Shown here piece after piece: positions 1 through 5,539 of a DNA stretch of 5,850 nucleotides. The stretch is from Candidatus Omnitrophota bacterium (lineage in GTDB: Bacteria; Omnitrophota; Gorgyraeia; Gorgyraeales; Gorgyraeaceae). The notes under the pieces are model-generated. The model was not told the DNA's origin. It ran no database searches and saw only the letters and a program-made list of their open reading frames with translations. The stretch covers positions 1 through 5,850 of the forward strand of contig JAHIEN010000125.1 in assembly GCA_018901615.1 (NCBI GenBank). Direction: 5' to 3'. How positions within the stretch are numbered: the stretch's first letter is position 1; the number at the start of each line of letters is the position of its first letter. Made by a program: the position numbers and the translations under genes.

Positions 1-513
1 CGACTCTCTGCGGCCTTGAAGCTTCTGCCATGCGGTTTTATCCAAATCAACCCACGCATCATCGTGGATATTGGCAATTACGCCCTTCCCCAGCCGAACA
101 GATATATTCTCTTTCTTTTTTTCTTGAGTGAATAAAAATTTTCCCAGATCAATTGCGATGTTACATTCGTTGCGCGGGAATTGATTCGGTAAGATTAGCT
201 GGTCGCCAGGTTTAATCTTAGCGCCTTCCTTTGCGATTGCCCGGCCGTCTTCCCATATATAAACACTATGACAAGAGGTAGTTTTTATTTCATAGCCGCA
301 GTAAGTCTTAATGCTGTATATTTCGGCCCGCAGCGGATGGCGAATCAGCTTATGTATTGGCCGCCATTCTAATTTACCTGTTTTCTCATTAAAGCTCATA
401 ATATCATAGTTATCTGGGCCGAGGCAGTTATCAACAAAATGCCCCACCTGTGAGAAAAAGATCTGCTCTTTCTTTCTGTTGTAAAGCATTATAGGTGTGT
501 CTGCGGTCACGCT
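1..513 (-). other. Intein (N-terminal 171 residues) in the GyrB Toprim domain
   Basis: The coding frame leaves the GyrB family sequence exactly after MCDAD and continues with Ser as intein residue 1. SVTADTPIML (1-10) is a good splicing block A: a nucleophile followed by xxxDTPI. Residues 66-82 (YSIKTY ... TTSCH) form block B with the expected T-x-x-H (T79, H82) that assists N-terminal cleavage. AKIKPGDQLILP (98-109) is the usual end of the Hint N-half beta structure. Residues from about 115 onward no longer look like the Hint core and end at the edge in DLDKTAWQKLQGRRES, probably the start of an inserted domain such as a homing endonuclease or helix-turn-helix segment. The C-terminal blocks, the terminal Asn and the +1 residue lie outside the window, so splicing competence cannot be judged. 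The insertion separates the catalytic D-x-D from the rest of Toprim, so unspliced protein should be inactive. Confidence 0.9.
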
Positions 514-2049
514 GTCCGCGTCACACATAAGAATCACCTTGTGGTATCTCAGCTTGGTAAGGTCAAATTCCTCTCCTATGCCGCTGCCAAGGGCGCTTAT
601 AATGGTACGGATCTCTTCGTTACCCAGGACCTTATCAAGCCTGGCCTTTTCAACATTCAAAATCTTTCCTTTTATCGGCAGTATCGCCTGAAACCGCCTG
701 TCCCTGCCCTGTCTTGACGAGCCTCCTGCTGAATCCCCTTCGACTATATAGAGCTCGCACAAAGCAGCGTCTCTCTCAGAGCAATCAGCCAGTTTGCCAG
801 GCAAAGACATGGAGTCAAGCGCGCCTTTACGCCTTGTAAGCTCTCTGGCCTTTCTGGCAGCCTCCCTTGCGCGCGCAGCCAGTATTGATTTTTCAATGGC
901 CTTGTTGGCAATGGAAGGGTTTTCCTCAAAGTATGCGCTGAGGTTTTCGTTTACAATAGAGGCGACGATGCCTTCAACCTCACTATTGCCAAGTTTTGTT
1001 TTTGTCTGGCCCTCAAATTGAGGGTTGGGCACTTTTATGCTTATAACTGTTGTAAGGCCCTCGCGTATATCTTCGCCTGAGACAGATACATCAGAAGCCT
1101 TAAGCATGTTTTTGTTTTTGCAATACTGGTTGACTGTTCTTGTCAGCGCGGATTTAAAACCGCTCAGGTGCGTACCGCCCTCTATCGTGTTTATATTATT
1201 TACAAAGCTAAATATATTCTCAGCATAGCCGTCATTATACTGGAGCGCGAGTTCGGCTGTTACGCCGTCTTTCTCCCCCGCAAAATAGATAACCTTTTTA
1301 TGCAAGGGGTTTTTATTTCTATTAAGATGCTCTACAAAAGATATAATCCCGCCTGAAAACTGAAATACCGTCTCTTTTTCTTTTGTCTCATCTATCAACT
1401 GTATCTTCAGGCCCTTGTTTAAAAACGCAAGCTCCCTAAGCCTGTTGGAAAGGGTTTCAAAAGAAAATTCTATGGGGATGTTAAATATCTCTTTATCGGC
1501 CTTAAACGTCACGCTGGTCCCTGTTGTTTTTGCCTTGCCTACCACAGTGAGTTTGGAGGCAGTCTTGCCTTTTTCATATTCCTGGTGATAAACCTTGCCA
1601 TCTCTTTTAATCTCGACTTCCAGCCATTCGCTGAGGGCGTTCACCACACTCACTCCTACCCCATGAAGGCCGCCTGATACCTTGTAAGAACGGTGGTCGA
1701 ATTTGCCTCCAGAGTGTAGGGTGGTCAGGACGACTTCGACAGCAGGTTTTTTCTGTGTCTTATGCATGTCCACCGGGATGCCGCGGCCATCATCTGTCAC
1801 AGTAACGCTGTTATCCATATGCACGGACACTATTATATTCTTGCAGTATCCTCCCATAGCCTCGTCAACAGAATTATCCACCACCTCATAGACAAGGTGA
1901 TGAAGCCCTCTTGTTGATATGTCGCCGATATACATGGCAGGCCGTTTTCTTACTGCGTCAACGCCTTCCAGGACCTGTATTGTCCGCGCGTCATATTGTT
2001 GTTTTTGCTCTTGCGGCTGCTTTGCGCTTTGCGCTTTGCGCTTTGCCAT
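1..2049 (-). CDS. gyrB: DNA gyrase subunit B, interrupted by an intein; 3' end off the window
   Basis: GyrB is the ATPase and Toprim subunit of the type II topoisomerase that introduces negative supercoils. The frame is open from the ATG to the window edge (683 codons), so the C-terminus is missing. Visible in order: GHKL ATPase with EVVDNSVDEA (residues 55-64), DDGRGIPV (86-93) and GGLHGVGVSVVNALS (126-140); the transducer with the ATP-contacting QTKTKLGN (348-355); the Toprim domain with EGDSAGG (437-443, acidic E437) and MCDAD (508-512). After D512 the family sequence should continue V-D-G-H-I, but an intein begins instead (separate entry), so active gyrase requires protein splicing. The ATG overlaps the stop of the preceding dciA gene (TAATG), implying translational coupling, with a GGGGG run ten bases upstream. 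The N-terminal 20 residues are a Lys/Gln-rich extension encoded partly by a 7-bp repeat; family homology starts near YDARTIQVLEG (19-29). GyrB rather than ParE is inferred from locus context and sequence; the identification as a GyrB-type Toprim ATPase is near certain. Confidence 0.96.
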   Translation of the reverse strand, partial: MAKRKAQSAKQPQEQKQQYDARTIQVLEGVDAVRKRPAMYIGDISTRGLHHLVYEVVDNSVDEAMGGYCKNIIVSVHMDNSVTVTDDGRGIPVDMHKTQKKPAVEVVLTTLHSGGKFDHRSYKVSGGLHGVGVSVVNALSEWLEVEIKRDGKVYHQEYEKGKTASKLTVVGKAKTTGTSVTFKADKEIFNIPIEFSFETLSNRLRELAFLNKGLKIQLIDETKEKETVFQFSGGIISFVEHLNRNKNPLHKKVIYFAGEKDGVTAELALQYNDGYAENIFSFVNNINTIEGGTHLSGFKSALTRTVNQYCKNKNMLKASDVSVSGEDIREGLTTVISIKVPNPQFEGQTKTKLGNSEVEGIVASIVNENLSAYFEENPSIANKAIEKSILAARAREAARKARELTRRKGALDSMSLPGKLADCSERDAALCELYIVEGDSAGGSSRQGRDRRFQAILPIKGKILNVEKARLDKVLGNEEIRTIISALGSGIGEEFDLTKLRYHKVILMCDADSVTADTPIMLYNRKKEQIFFSQVGHFVDNCLGPDNYDIMSFNEKTGKLEWRPIHKLIRHPLRAEIYSIKTYCGYEIKTTSCHSVYIWEDGRAIAKEGAKIKPGDQLILPNQFPRNECNIAIDLGKFLFTQEKKKENISVRLGKGVIANIHDDAWVDLDKTAWQKLQGRRES
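2021..2048 (-). repeat. Heptanucleotide tandem repeat at the gyrB 5' end
   Basis: Three perfect head-to-tail copies of TTTGCGC (plus-strand reading, 2021-2041) are followed by a fourth that matches five of seven bases (2042-2048), ending directly at the gyrB start codon. Read as protein it gives the start of the Lys/Ala/Gln-rich leader (MAKRKAQSAKQ). Because the unit is seven bases, gain or loss of one copy would shift the frame; reading the one-unit-deleted sequence gives a TAA after about 30 codons. Confidence 0.85.
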
Positions 2050-2366
2050 TACGTTATATCCCCCATCCTGAACCTGATATCCTTTATGCCTTCTTCTTTT
2101 AACTCTTTTTGCAGGCTTGTCAGCGCTTCTCTTTTTTTCATGCTAAGGCTATAAATCCACGTCGAGCTGTCTACCTCTATTGTCAGCACTTTGCGTTTTA
2201 TGCCCACTGGCCTCGAGTGGCTGGCTGCCTTCAGGCCCGCTGTTTTTTGCCAGGCTATGAGAATCTTTTCTTTTTTGCCAGGCCCCTTATTTTCTAGCCT
2301 GTTTATTACTTTATCTACTATGTCTTTTATATACTCGGGCCTTTTTGTCTGTTTTTTTCTTGTCAT
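2049..2366 (-). CDS. dciA: DciA-like (DUF721) putative helicase-loading protein
   Basis: A 105-residue, very basic protein. It carries the DUF721 core: W39 followed by G44, then H50-S-R-P, a beta strand KVLTIEVDSSTWIYSL (59-74) with the conserved SS-x-W-x-x-L pattern, and a C-terminal IKDIRFRMG (94-102). Members of this family (DciA) recruit or load the replicative helicase DnaB in bacteria lacking DnaC/DnaI loaders; that role is family knowledge applied here. The N-terminal 35 residues are Lys-rich and probably poorly ordered. The ATG overlaps the dnaN stop by four bases (ATGA) and its own TAA overlaps the gyrB ATG by one, so it is embedded in a tightly coupled dnaN-dciA-gyrB operon. In many bacteria the gene in this position follows recF; here it directly follows dnaN. 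Assignment to DUF721 is by pattern and position, with no database check. Confidence 0.85.
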   Translation of the reverse strand: MTRKKQTKRPEYIKDIVDKVINRLENKGPGKKEKILIAWQKTAGLKAASHSRPVGIKRKVLTIEVDSSTWIYSLSMKKREALTSLQKELKEEGIKDIRFRMGDIT

Positions 2367-3454
2367 GCGAGCTGCATAGGCAGCACAAGATAAACATACC
2401 AGTCTTCTATCCTGATAACAGCTGGTTTGTCAGGGCCTAAAATTTCTATTTCGATCTCATCTTTTGGCACAACCTTTAATACATCAATAATATAAGACGG
2501 GTTAAACCCCACCGTGATATCGTGGCCTCTGTACGACGTCTCAAGCTCTTCTCTGGCCTCTCCTATGGTCGGGTTTGATTTTGAGATCACGAGTTTATTC
2601 TTTAAAACATCTATCTTGATGGATTGTGAATCGTGGGTCGTTAAAAGGGCTGCCCTTTTTATTCCCAGCAAAAGAGGCTCTCTGTGCACAACTATCTTTT
2701 CCTTTGTTGGGGGCGGTATTACTTGTTCGTAATCCGGGAATGCCCCCTCTATCAACCTTGACACAATGGTTATGTTTTCGGATTCAAATTGTACCTGGTT
2801 TTCGCTGAAAGTAAGTTTTATCTGGCCGTTTTCGGCAAGCGCCCTGTTTAGTTCATATATAGTTTTTGAAGGGACTATTATGGTGTTGTCTGGCGCGTCC
2901 TTATTTGTCTCTTTTTTTACAAAACTAAGTCTCTTCCCGTCAGTCGTCACTATTACCAAGTGACCTGCCTTAAATAAAAACAGGGCGCCGTTTAAGACAT
3001 ATCTTGTCTCGTCGCGCGACATCGCGAAATATGTCATACTTAACATTGTTTTTAAAACAGCTTGGTCCATTACCACGTGCGGCTCTTTTTTAAATTCAGG
3101 AAGTTTTGGAAAGTCCTCTTTGGGTAAGCCAAGTATTTTAAAGAAGCATTTACCGCATTTAATTGACATGGAGTTGTTTTTCATGGTCGCTATTAAAATA
3201 TCTTCGTCTGGTAATTCTTTAATGATATCGCTAAATCTTTTAGCGGGCACTGTAATGGCGCCAGGTTCTTCTACCTCTGATTTAAAGGTGGAGATGATCC
3301 CTATATCAAGGTCTGTGCTGATTAATCTTACTTCGTTTTGTTCTGCTTCTATAAGCACGTTTGCCAGAATAGGAAGGCTTGTCCTTGAAGAAATTATATT
3401 CTGCACGTTTTGTATGCTTTTAATAAGTTCGCTTTTTAATATTTTTAGTTTCAT
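2363..3454 (-). CDS. dnaN: DNA polymerase III sliding clamp, beta subunit
   Basis: A 363-residue protein, the normal length for the three-domain clamp that dimerises around DNA and tethers Pol III, DnaE and repair factors. It begins MKLKILKSEL, as the family does. It contains TDGKRL (171-176), the counterpart of the family T-D-G-H-R-L, and RLIEGAFPDYEQVIP (233-247), the diagnostic segment at the start of domain III. It ends LPMQLA, corresponding to the C-terminal M-P-M-R-L that lines the client-binding pocket. I chose the ATG at 3454 rather than an in-frame TTG at 3460. AAGGGGG lies seven bases before the ATG, whereas the TTG would sit almost on top of it. The stop overlaps the dciA start (ATGA). 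It lies downstream of dnaA in the same orientation, separated by the putative origin, with its own -10 box. Confidence 0.97.
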   Translation of the reverse strand: MKLKILKSELIKSIQNVQNIISSRTSLPILANVLIEAEQNEVRLISTDLDIGIISTFKSEVEEPGAITVPAKRFSDIIKELPDEDILIATMKNNSMSIKCGKCFFKILGLPKEDFPKLPEFKKEPHVVMDQAVLKTMLSMTYFAMSRDETRYVLNGALFLFKAGHLVIVTTDGKRLSFVKKETNKDAPDNTIIVPSKTIYELNRALAENGQIKLTFSENQVQFESENITIVSRLIEGAFPDYEQVIPPPTKEKIVVHREPLLLGIKRAALLTTHDSQSIKIDVLKNKLVISKSNPTIGEAREELETSYRGHDITVGFNPSYIIDVLKVVPKDEIEIEILGPDKPAVIRIEDWYVYLVLPMQLA

Positions 3455-3461
3455 TAACAAA

Positions 3462-3481
3462 CCCCCTTGGCTTTTATTATA
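3462..3481 (-). promoter_or_regulatory. dnaN -10 box and Shine-Dalgarno
   Basis: On the minus strand a perfect TATAAT (3476-3481) is followed by AAGGGGG (3462-3468), a strong ribosome binding site seven bases before the dnaN ATG. No convincing -35 hexamer is seen at 16-18 bases upstream, so the promoter may be weak, activator-dependent or fortuitous in this AT-rich spacer. The SD is the better-supported part and fixes the dnaN start. Confidence 0.5.
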
Positions 3482-3614
3482 ATTTTAGAGATCTATAAGA
3501 ATAGTAGTTGTTGTCTTAAGACATGTTGATATGTTAGTAACTCTTCAAGATATTTATTTAATTATAGTTGTAAAAGAAAAATAATCCACAAATTTTTTTT
3601 AATTTTCCACACTA
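3482..3614. other. Candidate oriC in the dnaA-dnaN spacer
   Basis: This strongly AT-rich spacer contains TTTTCCACA (3603-3611), a full match to the DnaA box TTWTNCACA, and TAATCCACA (3582-3590), one mismatch away, in the same orientation and 21 bp apart start to start. Two more degenerate sites (7 of 9), TGTTGATAT (3524-3532) and TGTTAGTAA (3532-3540), lie in the opposite orientation. Between the groups is an almost pure A/T stretch (3551-3582) suitable as an unwinding element. The dnaA-dnaN gap is a common oriC position in bacteria. Only two good boxes are present, fewer than in most characterised origins, so the call is tentative. Confidence 0.5.
3512..3523. repeat. 12-bp perfect palindrome in the dnaA-dnaN spacer
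   Basis: TGTCTTAAGACA is perfectly self-complementary with no central spacer. It lies 31 bases upstream of the dnaN -10 box and beside two degenerate DnaA-box-like sites. The shape suits a dimeric repressor or an origin-binding protein, but I recognise no specific factor. Confidence 0.45.
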
Positions 3615-4952
3615 TTAACTTTTTATCTCCAGCATCAGGCGGTTTATCAAGTTCTTAACATTCTGGTTCTTTTTCAAACTGGCATGAATTTTGCCATACG
3701 CGTGTATTACCGTAGAATGGTCTCTCCCGCCAAAATGCTCTCCTATGTCAGGAAGGGTCATATTGGTCATCTCCCTTGTTATATACATTGCCACCTGGCG
3801 CGGGTATGCGACCTGCTTACTGCGTTTTTTTGCCTTCATATCAGAGACCTTCATGTCAAAATAGTCGGCCACCTTTTTTTGTATAAGCTCTACAGAAATC
3901 TTTTTTTCCTCTCCCAAAAGGACGTCCCGGAGGACCTCCTTTACAAGGTCCATAGACACAGGTTTATTTTCTAAAGAGGCGTACGCGATTACTTTAATAA
4001 GTGCGCCTTCCAGCTCGCGTATATTAGTTTTTATTCTTTCCGCGATAAAATAAAGTATATCATCAGGCAGCGATATAGAATTTCTTTCAGCCTTCTTTTT
4101 CAAAATGGCTATGCGCGTTTCAAGGTCTGGCGGCTGGACATCTGTTACAAGGCCCCATTCAAACCTTGATACGAGCCTTGCCTCAAGTCCCGGGATGGCT
4201 TTTGGAGAACGGTCGCTCGAAAGGACGATTTGCTTGTGGGCGTCATACAAGGCGTTGAAGGTATGGAAGAACTCCTCCTGGGTGGCTTCTTTGCCCGCTA
4301 TAAAGTGTATGTCGTCTATCAGCAAGACATCGACCTTTCTATATTTTTCTCTGAATTTCGCGGTCGTCCTGTTTTGAATCGAGCTTATCAGCTCATTTGT
4401 AAAGCTTTCACTTGGGGTGTAAAACAATCGCAGATCTTTGTTGGTTTCTGATATATAATGGCACGATGCCTGCATCAGATGCGTCTTGCCAAGCCCCACG
4501 CCGCCGTATATAAATAAAGGATTATACGCCTTGGCTGGCGCTTCTGCTATCGCCATTGTTGCCGCGTGCGCGAACCGGTTCGAAGACCCGACAACAAAAC
4601 CTTCAAAGGTATAGCGCGGGTTGAGATAAAAAGTTTTTTGCTGGCCGGGCTTGAGGGCAGACTGGATCTTTGCGTCAAGTTTCCGGGGTGGTATATCCGA
4701 TCCCTCTTTTACCTCGAACTGCACAGGTAAGACCTTGCCTATGGTTTTCAGTAAGGATATATTTAATACGTCCCTGTAGTGGTCATAGATCCAGTCCTTG
4801 AAAAAATTAGACGGGACTTCTATTATCAAACTTTCTTCTGTAATAGACGCCAGGCGGGTCTGGGCGAACCAGTTTTCAAAAGCCCTCTCCCCTATTTCCT
4901 GTTTTGTATGTTCGAGTATTTTATCCCAGAGGTTTGATAGGTCTACAGCCAT
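3615..4952 (-). CDS. dnaA: Chromosomal replication initiator DnaA
   Basis: A 445-residue protein with all DnaA domains. Domain I (about 1-80) begins LWDKILEHTKQEIGERAFENWF. A short linker (about 81-107) follows. The AAA+ domain III has Walker A GGVGLGKTHL (150-159), Walker B LLIDDIHF (210-217), sensor 1 VLSSDR (243-248), the arginine-finger segment RLVSRFEWGL (259-268) and sensor 2 NIRELEGAL (310-318). Domain IV (about 345-445) has the DnaA-box-reading signature GGRDHSTVIHA (408-418). ATP-bound DnaA assembles on DnaA boxes, melts oriC and starts helicase loading. The linker is short compared with many homologues, consistent with the modest length. The ATG at 4952 gives the expected N-terminus and no other start lies nearby, yet no Shine-Dalgarno precedes it. 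A TATAAT ends only nine bases upstream (see promoter). It diverges from rpmH. Confidence 0.98.
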   Translation of the reverse strand: MAVDLSNLWDKILEHTKQEIGERAFENWFAQTRLASITEESLIIEVPSNFFKDWIYDHYRDVLNISLLKTIGKVLPVQFEVKEGSDIPPRKLDAKIQSALKPGQQKTFYLNPRYTFEGFVVGSSNRFAHAATMAIAEAPAKAYNPLFIYGGVGLGKTHLMQASCHYISETNKDLRLFYTPSESFTNELISSIQNRTTAKFREKYRKVDVLLIDDIHFIAGKEATQEEFFHTFNALYDAHKQIVLSSDRSPKAIPGLEARLVSRFEWGLVTDVQPPDLETRIAILKKKAERNSISLPDDILYFIAERIKTNIRELEGALIKVIAYASLENKPVSMDLVKEVLRDVLLGEEKKISVELIQKKVADYFDMKVSDMKAKKRSKQVAYPRQVAMYITREMTNMTLPDIGEHFGGRDHSTVIHAYGKIHASLKKNQNVKNLINRLMLEIKS

Positions 4953-4961
4953 AGTTTTAAC

Positions 4962-4990
4962 ATTATAACAAGCAAGGTCTCAGGTTTCAA
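4962..4990 (-). promoter_or_regulatory. dnaA promoter, possibly giving a leaderless mRNA
   Basis: On the minus strand TTGAAA (4985-4990) and TATAAT (4962-4967) are separated by exactly 17 bases, an excellent housekeeping-sigma promoter. The -10 box ends nine bases before the dnaA ATG, so transcription would start roughly two to four bases upstream of it, leaving no room for a ribosome binding site, and none is visible. DnaA-box matches are not seen next to the promoter. Confidence 0.75.
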
Positions 4991-5036
4991 GTCAAATCTT
5001 CACTATCGCTACTACTCAAATAGTTAGGTACACTCT

Positions 5037-5249
5037 AAGCGCATGAGGAGCCCTGCTCGCTCAGTCGAAGATTTGCCCCCAGCTATTCCAAATCTACTTG
5101 GGGCCGCCTTTTAGACAACATTTTGTCGGGGGCGAGAAAACTTATCCGCCTCAGGCGGACTCGGACAGTTCTCGCCCTTTTAAAAACCGCCAAAATACTG
5201 TCTAAAAGACTAAATCTTCAATTCGCGATCAGGGCCTCCTCATGCGCTT
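5037..5249. repeat. Long imperfect inverted repeat 1 with nested stems (candidate structured RNA or element)
   Basis: The outer arms, 5037-5055 and 5230-5249, pair over 19 bp with one bulged base (C5235). Inside are further matching segments in nested order: GAAGATTT (5067-5074) with AAATCTTC (5212-5219), TTTTAGACA (5109-5117) with TGTCTAAAA (5199-5207), and GGGCGAGAA (5130-5138) with TTCTCGCCC (5169-5177). The innermost is a perfect 15-bp palindrome (5145-5159). A side hairpin pairs GCCCCCAG (5075-5082) with CTTGGGGC (5097-5104), with one mismatch. Five concentric helices in about 210 bp are far beyond chance. It contains no convincing reading frame. It could be a folded RNA on either strand, a cruciform-forming site near the origin, or a decayed miniature inverted-repeat element. 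I recognise no known RNA family in it. Confidence 0.7.
5145..5159. repeat. Palindrome TCCGCCTCAGGCGGA
   Basis: Seven-base perfect arms around one central C, at the tip of inverted repeat 1. The same palindrome with A in the centre occurs at 5362-5376 inside inverted repeat 2, so it is a repeated unit. The TTCTCGCCC arm just downstream (5169-5177) is followed by TTTT, which makes the 5130-5181 hairpin weakly terminator-like on the plus strand. Confidence 0.8.
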
Positions 5250-5361
5250 CTATTACCAGTCTTTTTGTTCCGGTGAGGCCTTAAGAAAAGCCTTTTTCTT
5301 TTGCGAACAACAGGACTACCGCATAATTACATATACTGCCTGTCAAAAGAAAAGGGAGCGA

Positions 5362-5376
5362 TCCGCCTAAGGCGGA
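5362..5376. repeat. Palindrome TCCGCCTAAGGCGGA flanked by GAGCG direct repeats
   Basis: Second copy of the TCCGCCTnAGGCGGA palindrome (first at 5145-5159). GAGCG lies on both sides (5356-5360 and 5377-5381), with one extra A on the left. This could be a target-site duplication left by insertion of the palindrome, or chance. I recall such palindromes as dispersed intergenic repeats in several uncultivated bacterial genomes; that is unverified. Confidence 0.7.
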
Positions 5377-5381
5377 GAGCG

Positions 5382-5456
5382 CCCTTCGACTGCGCTCAGG
5401 ATGGTTCGAAGGGTGGTGAGCTTGCCCTGAGCCTGTCGAAGGGCTAGTCGAACCAT
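5382..5456. repeat. Composite palindromic repeat of the CCTTCGAC...GCTCAGG type
   Basis: CCCTTCGAC (5382-5390) pairs with GTCGAAGGG (5435-5443), and GCTCAGG (5394-5400) pairs with CCTGAGC (5426-5432), so 5382-5443 forms a long imperfect hairpin. Competing pairings exist: CCCTTCGA with TCGAAGGG at 5406-5413, and ATGGTTCGA (5401-5409) with TCGAACCAT (5448-5456). Sequences of this kind are, from memory, widespread dispersed intergenic repeats in many environmental bacteria; no function is established to my knowledge. Confidence 0.7.
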
Positions 5457-5539
5457 CTTTTCGAAGGCTTCACCGGAGCAAAAAGACGGACAAATTGTTG
5501 CCGGATATTGAAAGGATTACACATGGCCGCCGATTTTTC

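Larger units (their letters stand above)
5259..5487. repeat. Long inverted repeat 2 with a 24-bp closing stem and nested stems
   Basis: The arms 5259-5282 and 5464-5487 pair over 24 consecutive positions. Twenty-two are Watson-Crick and two (T5268 with G5478, G5277 with T5469) are G-T, which would be G-U wobbles if transcribed as the plus strand. Inside, CCTTTTTCTTTTG (5291-5303) pairs with CAAAAGAAAAGG (5344-5355) with one bulge, and ACAGG (5310-5314) pairs with CCTGT (5339-5343). A 15-bp palindrome (5362-5376) and a repeat-rich hairpin (5382-5456) follow. It starts nine bases after inverted repeat 1 and ends about 50 bases before the rpmH promoter. Nothing recognisable lies in 5488-5539. 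No coding potential is seen. Function unknown; candidates are a structured RNA or a palindromic mobile element. Confidence 0.72.

Noticed and set aside
3455..3460. TTG at 3460 as the dnaN start
   Set aside because: It would leave almost no spacing from the AAGGGGG site, and the ATG at 3454 gives the family-typical N-terminus.
3120..3482. A 120-codon plus-strand frame opposite dnaN
   Set aside because: It lies almost wholly inside a clear dnaN gene on the other strand and its product resembles no family.
5142..5150. TTATCCGCC as a DnaA box in the dnaA-rpmH gap
   Set aside because: Its last bases are part of the repeated TCCGCCT palindrome and the CACA core is missing; no other boxes are nearby.
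5130..5181. Intrinsic terminator ending in TTTT within inverted repeat 1
   Set aside because: No gene lies upstream on the plus strand to terminate, and the T tract is only four bases followed by A's; better read as part of the nested repeat.
5037..5487. CRISPR array or tRNA gene in the repeat-rich intergenic region
   Set aside because: The repeats are inverted, not regularly spaced direct repeats, and no tRNA-like T-loop and acceptor arrangement was found.
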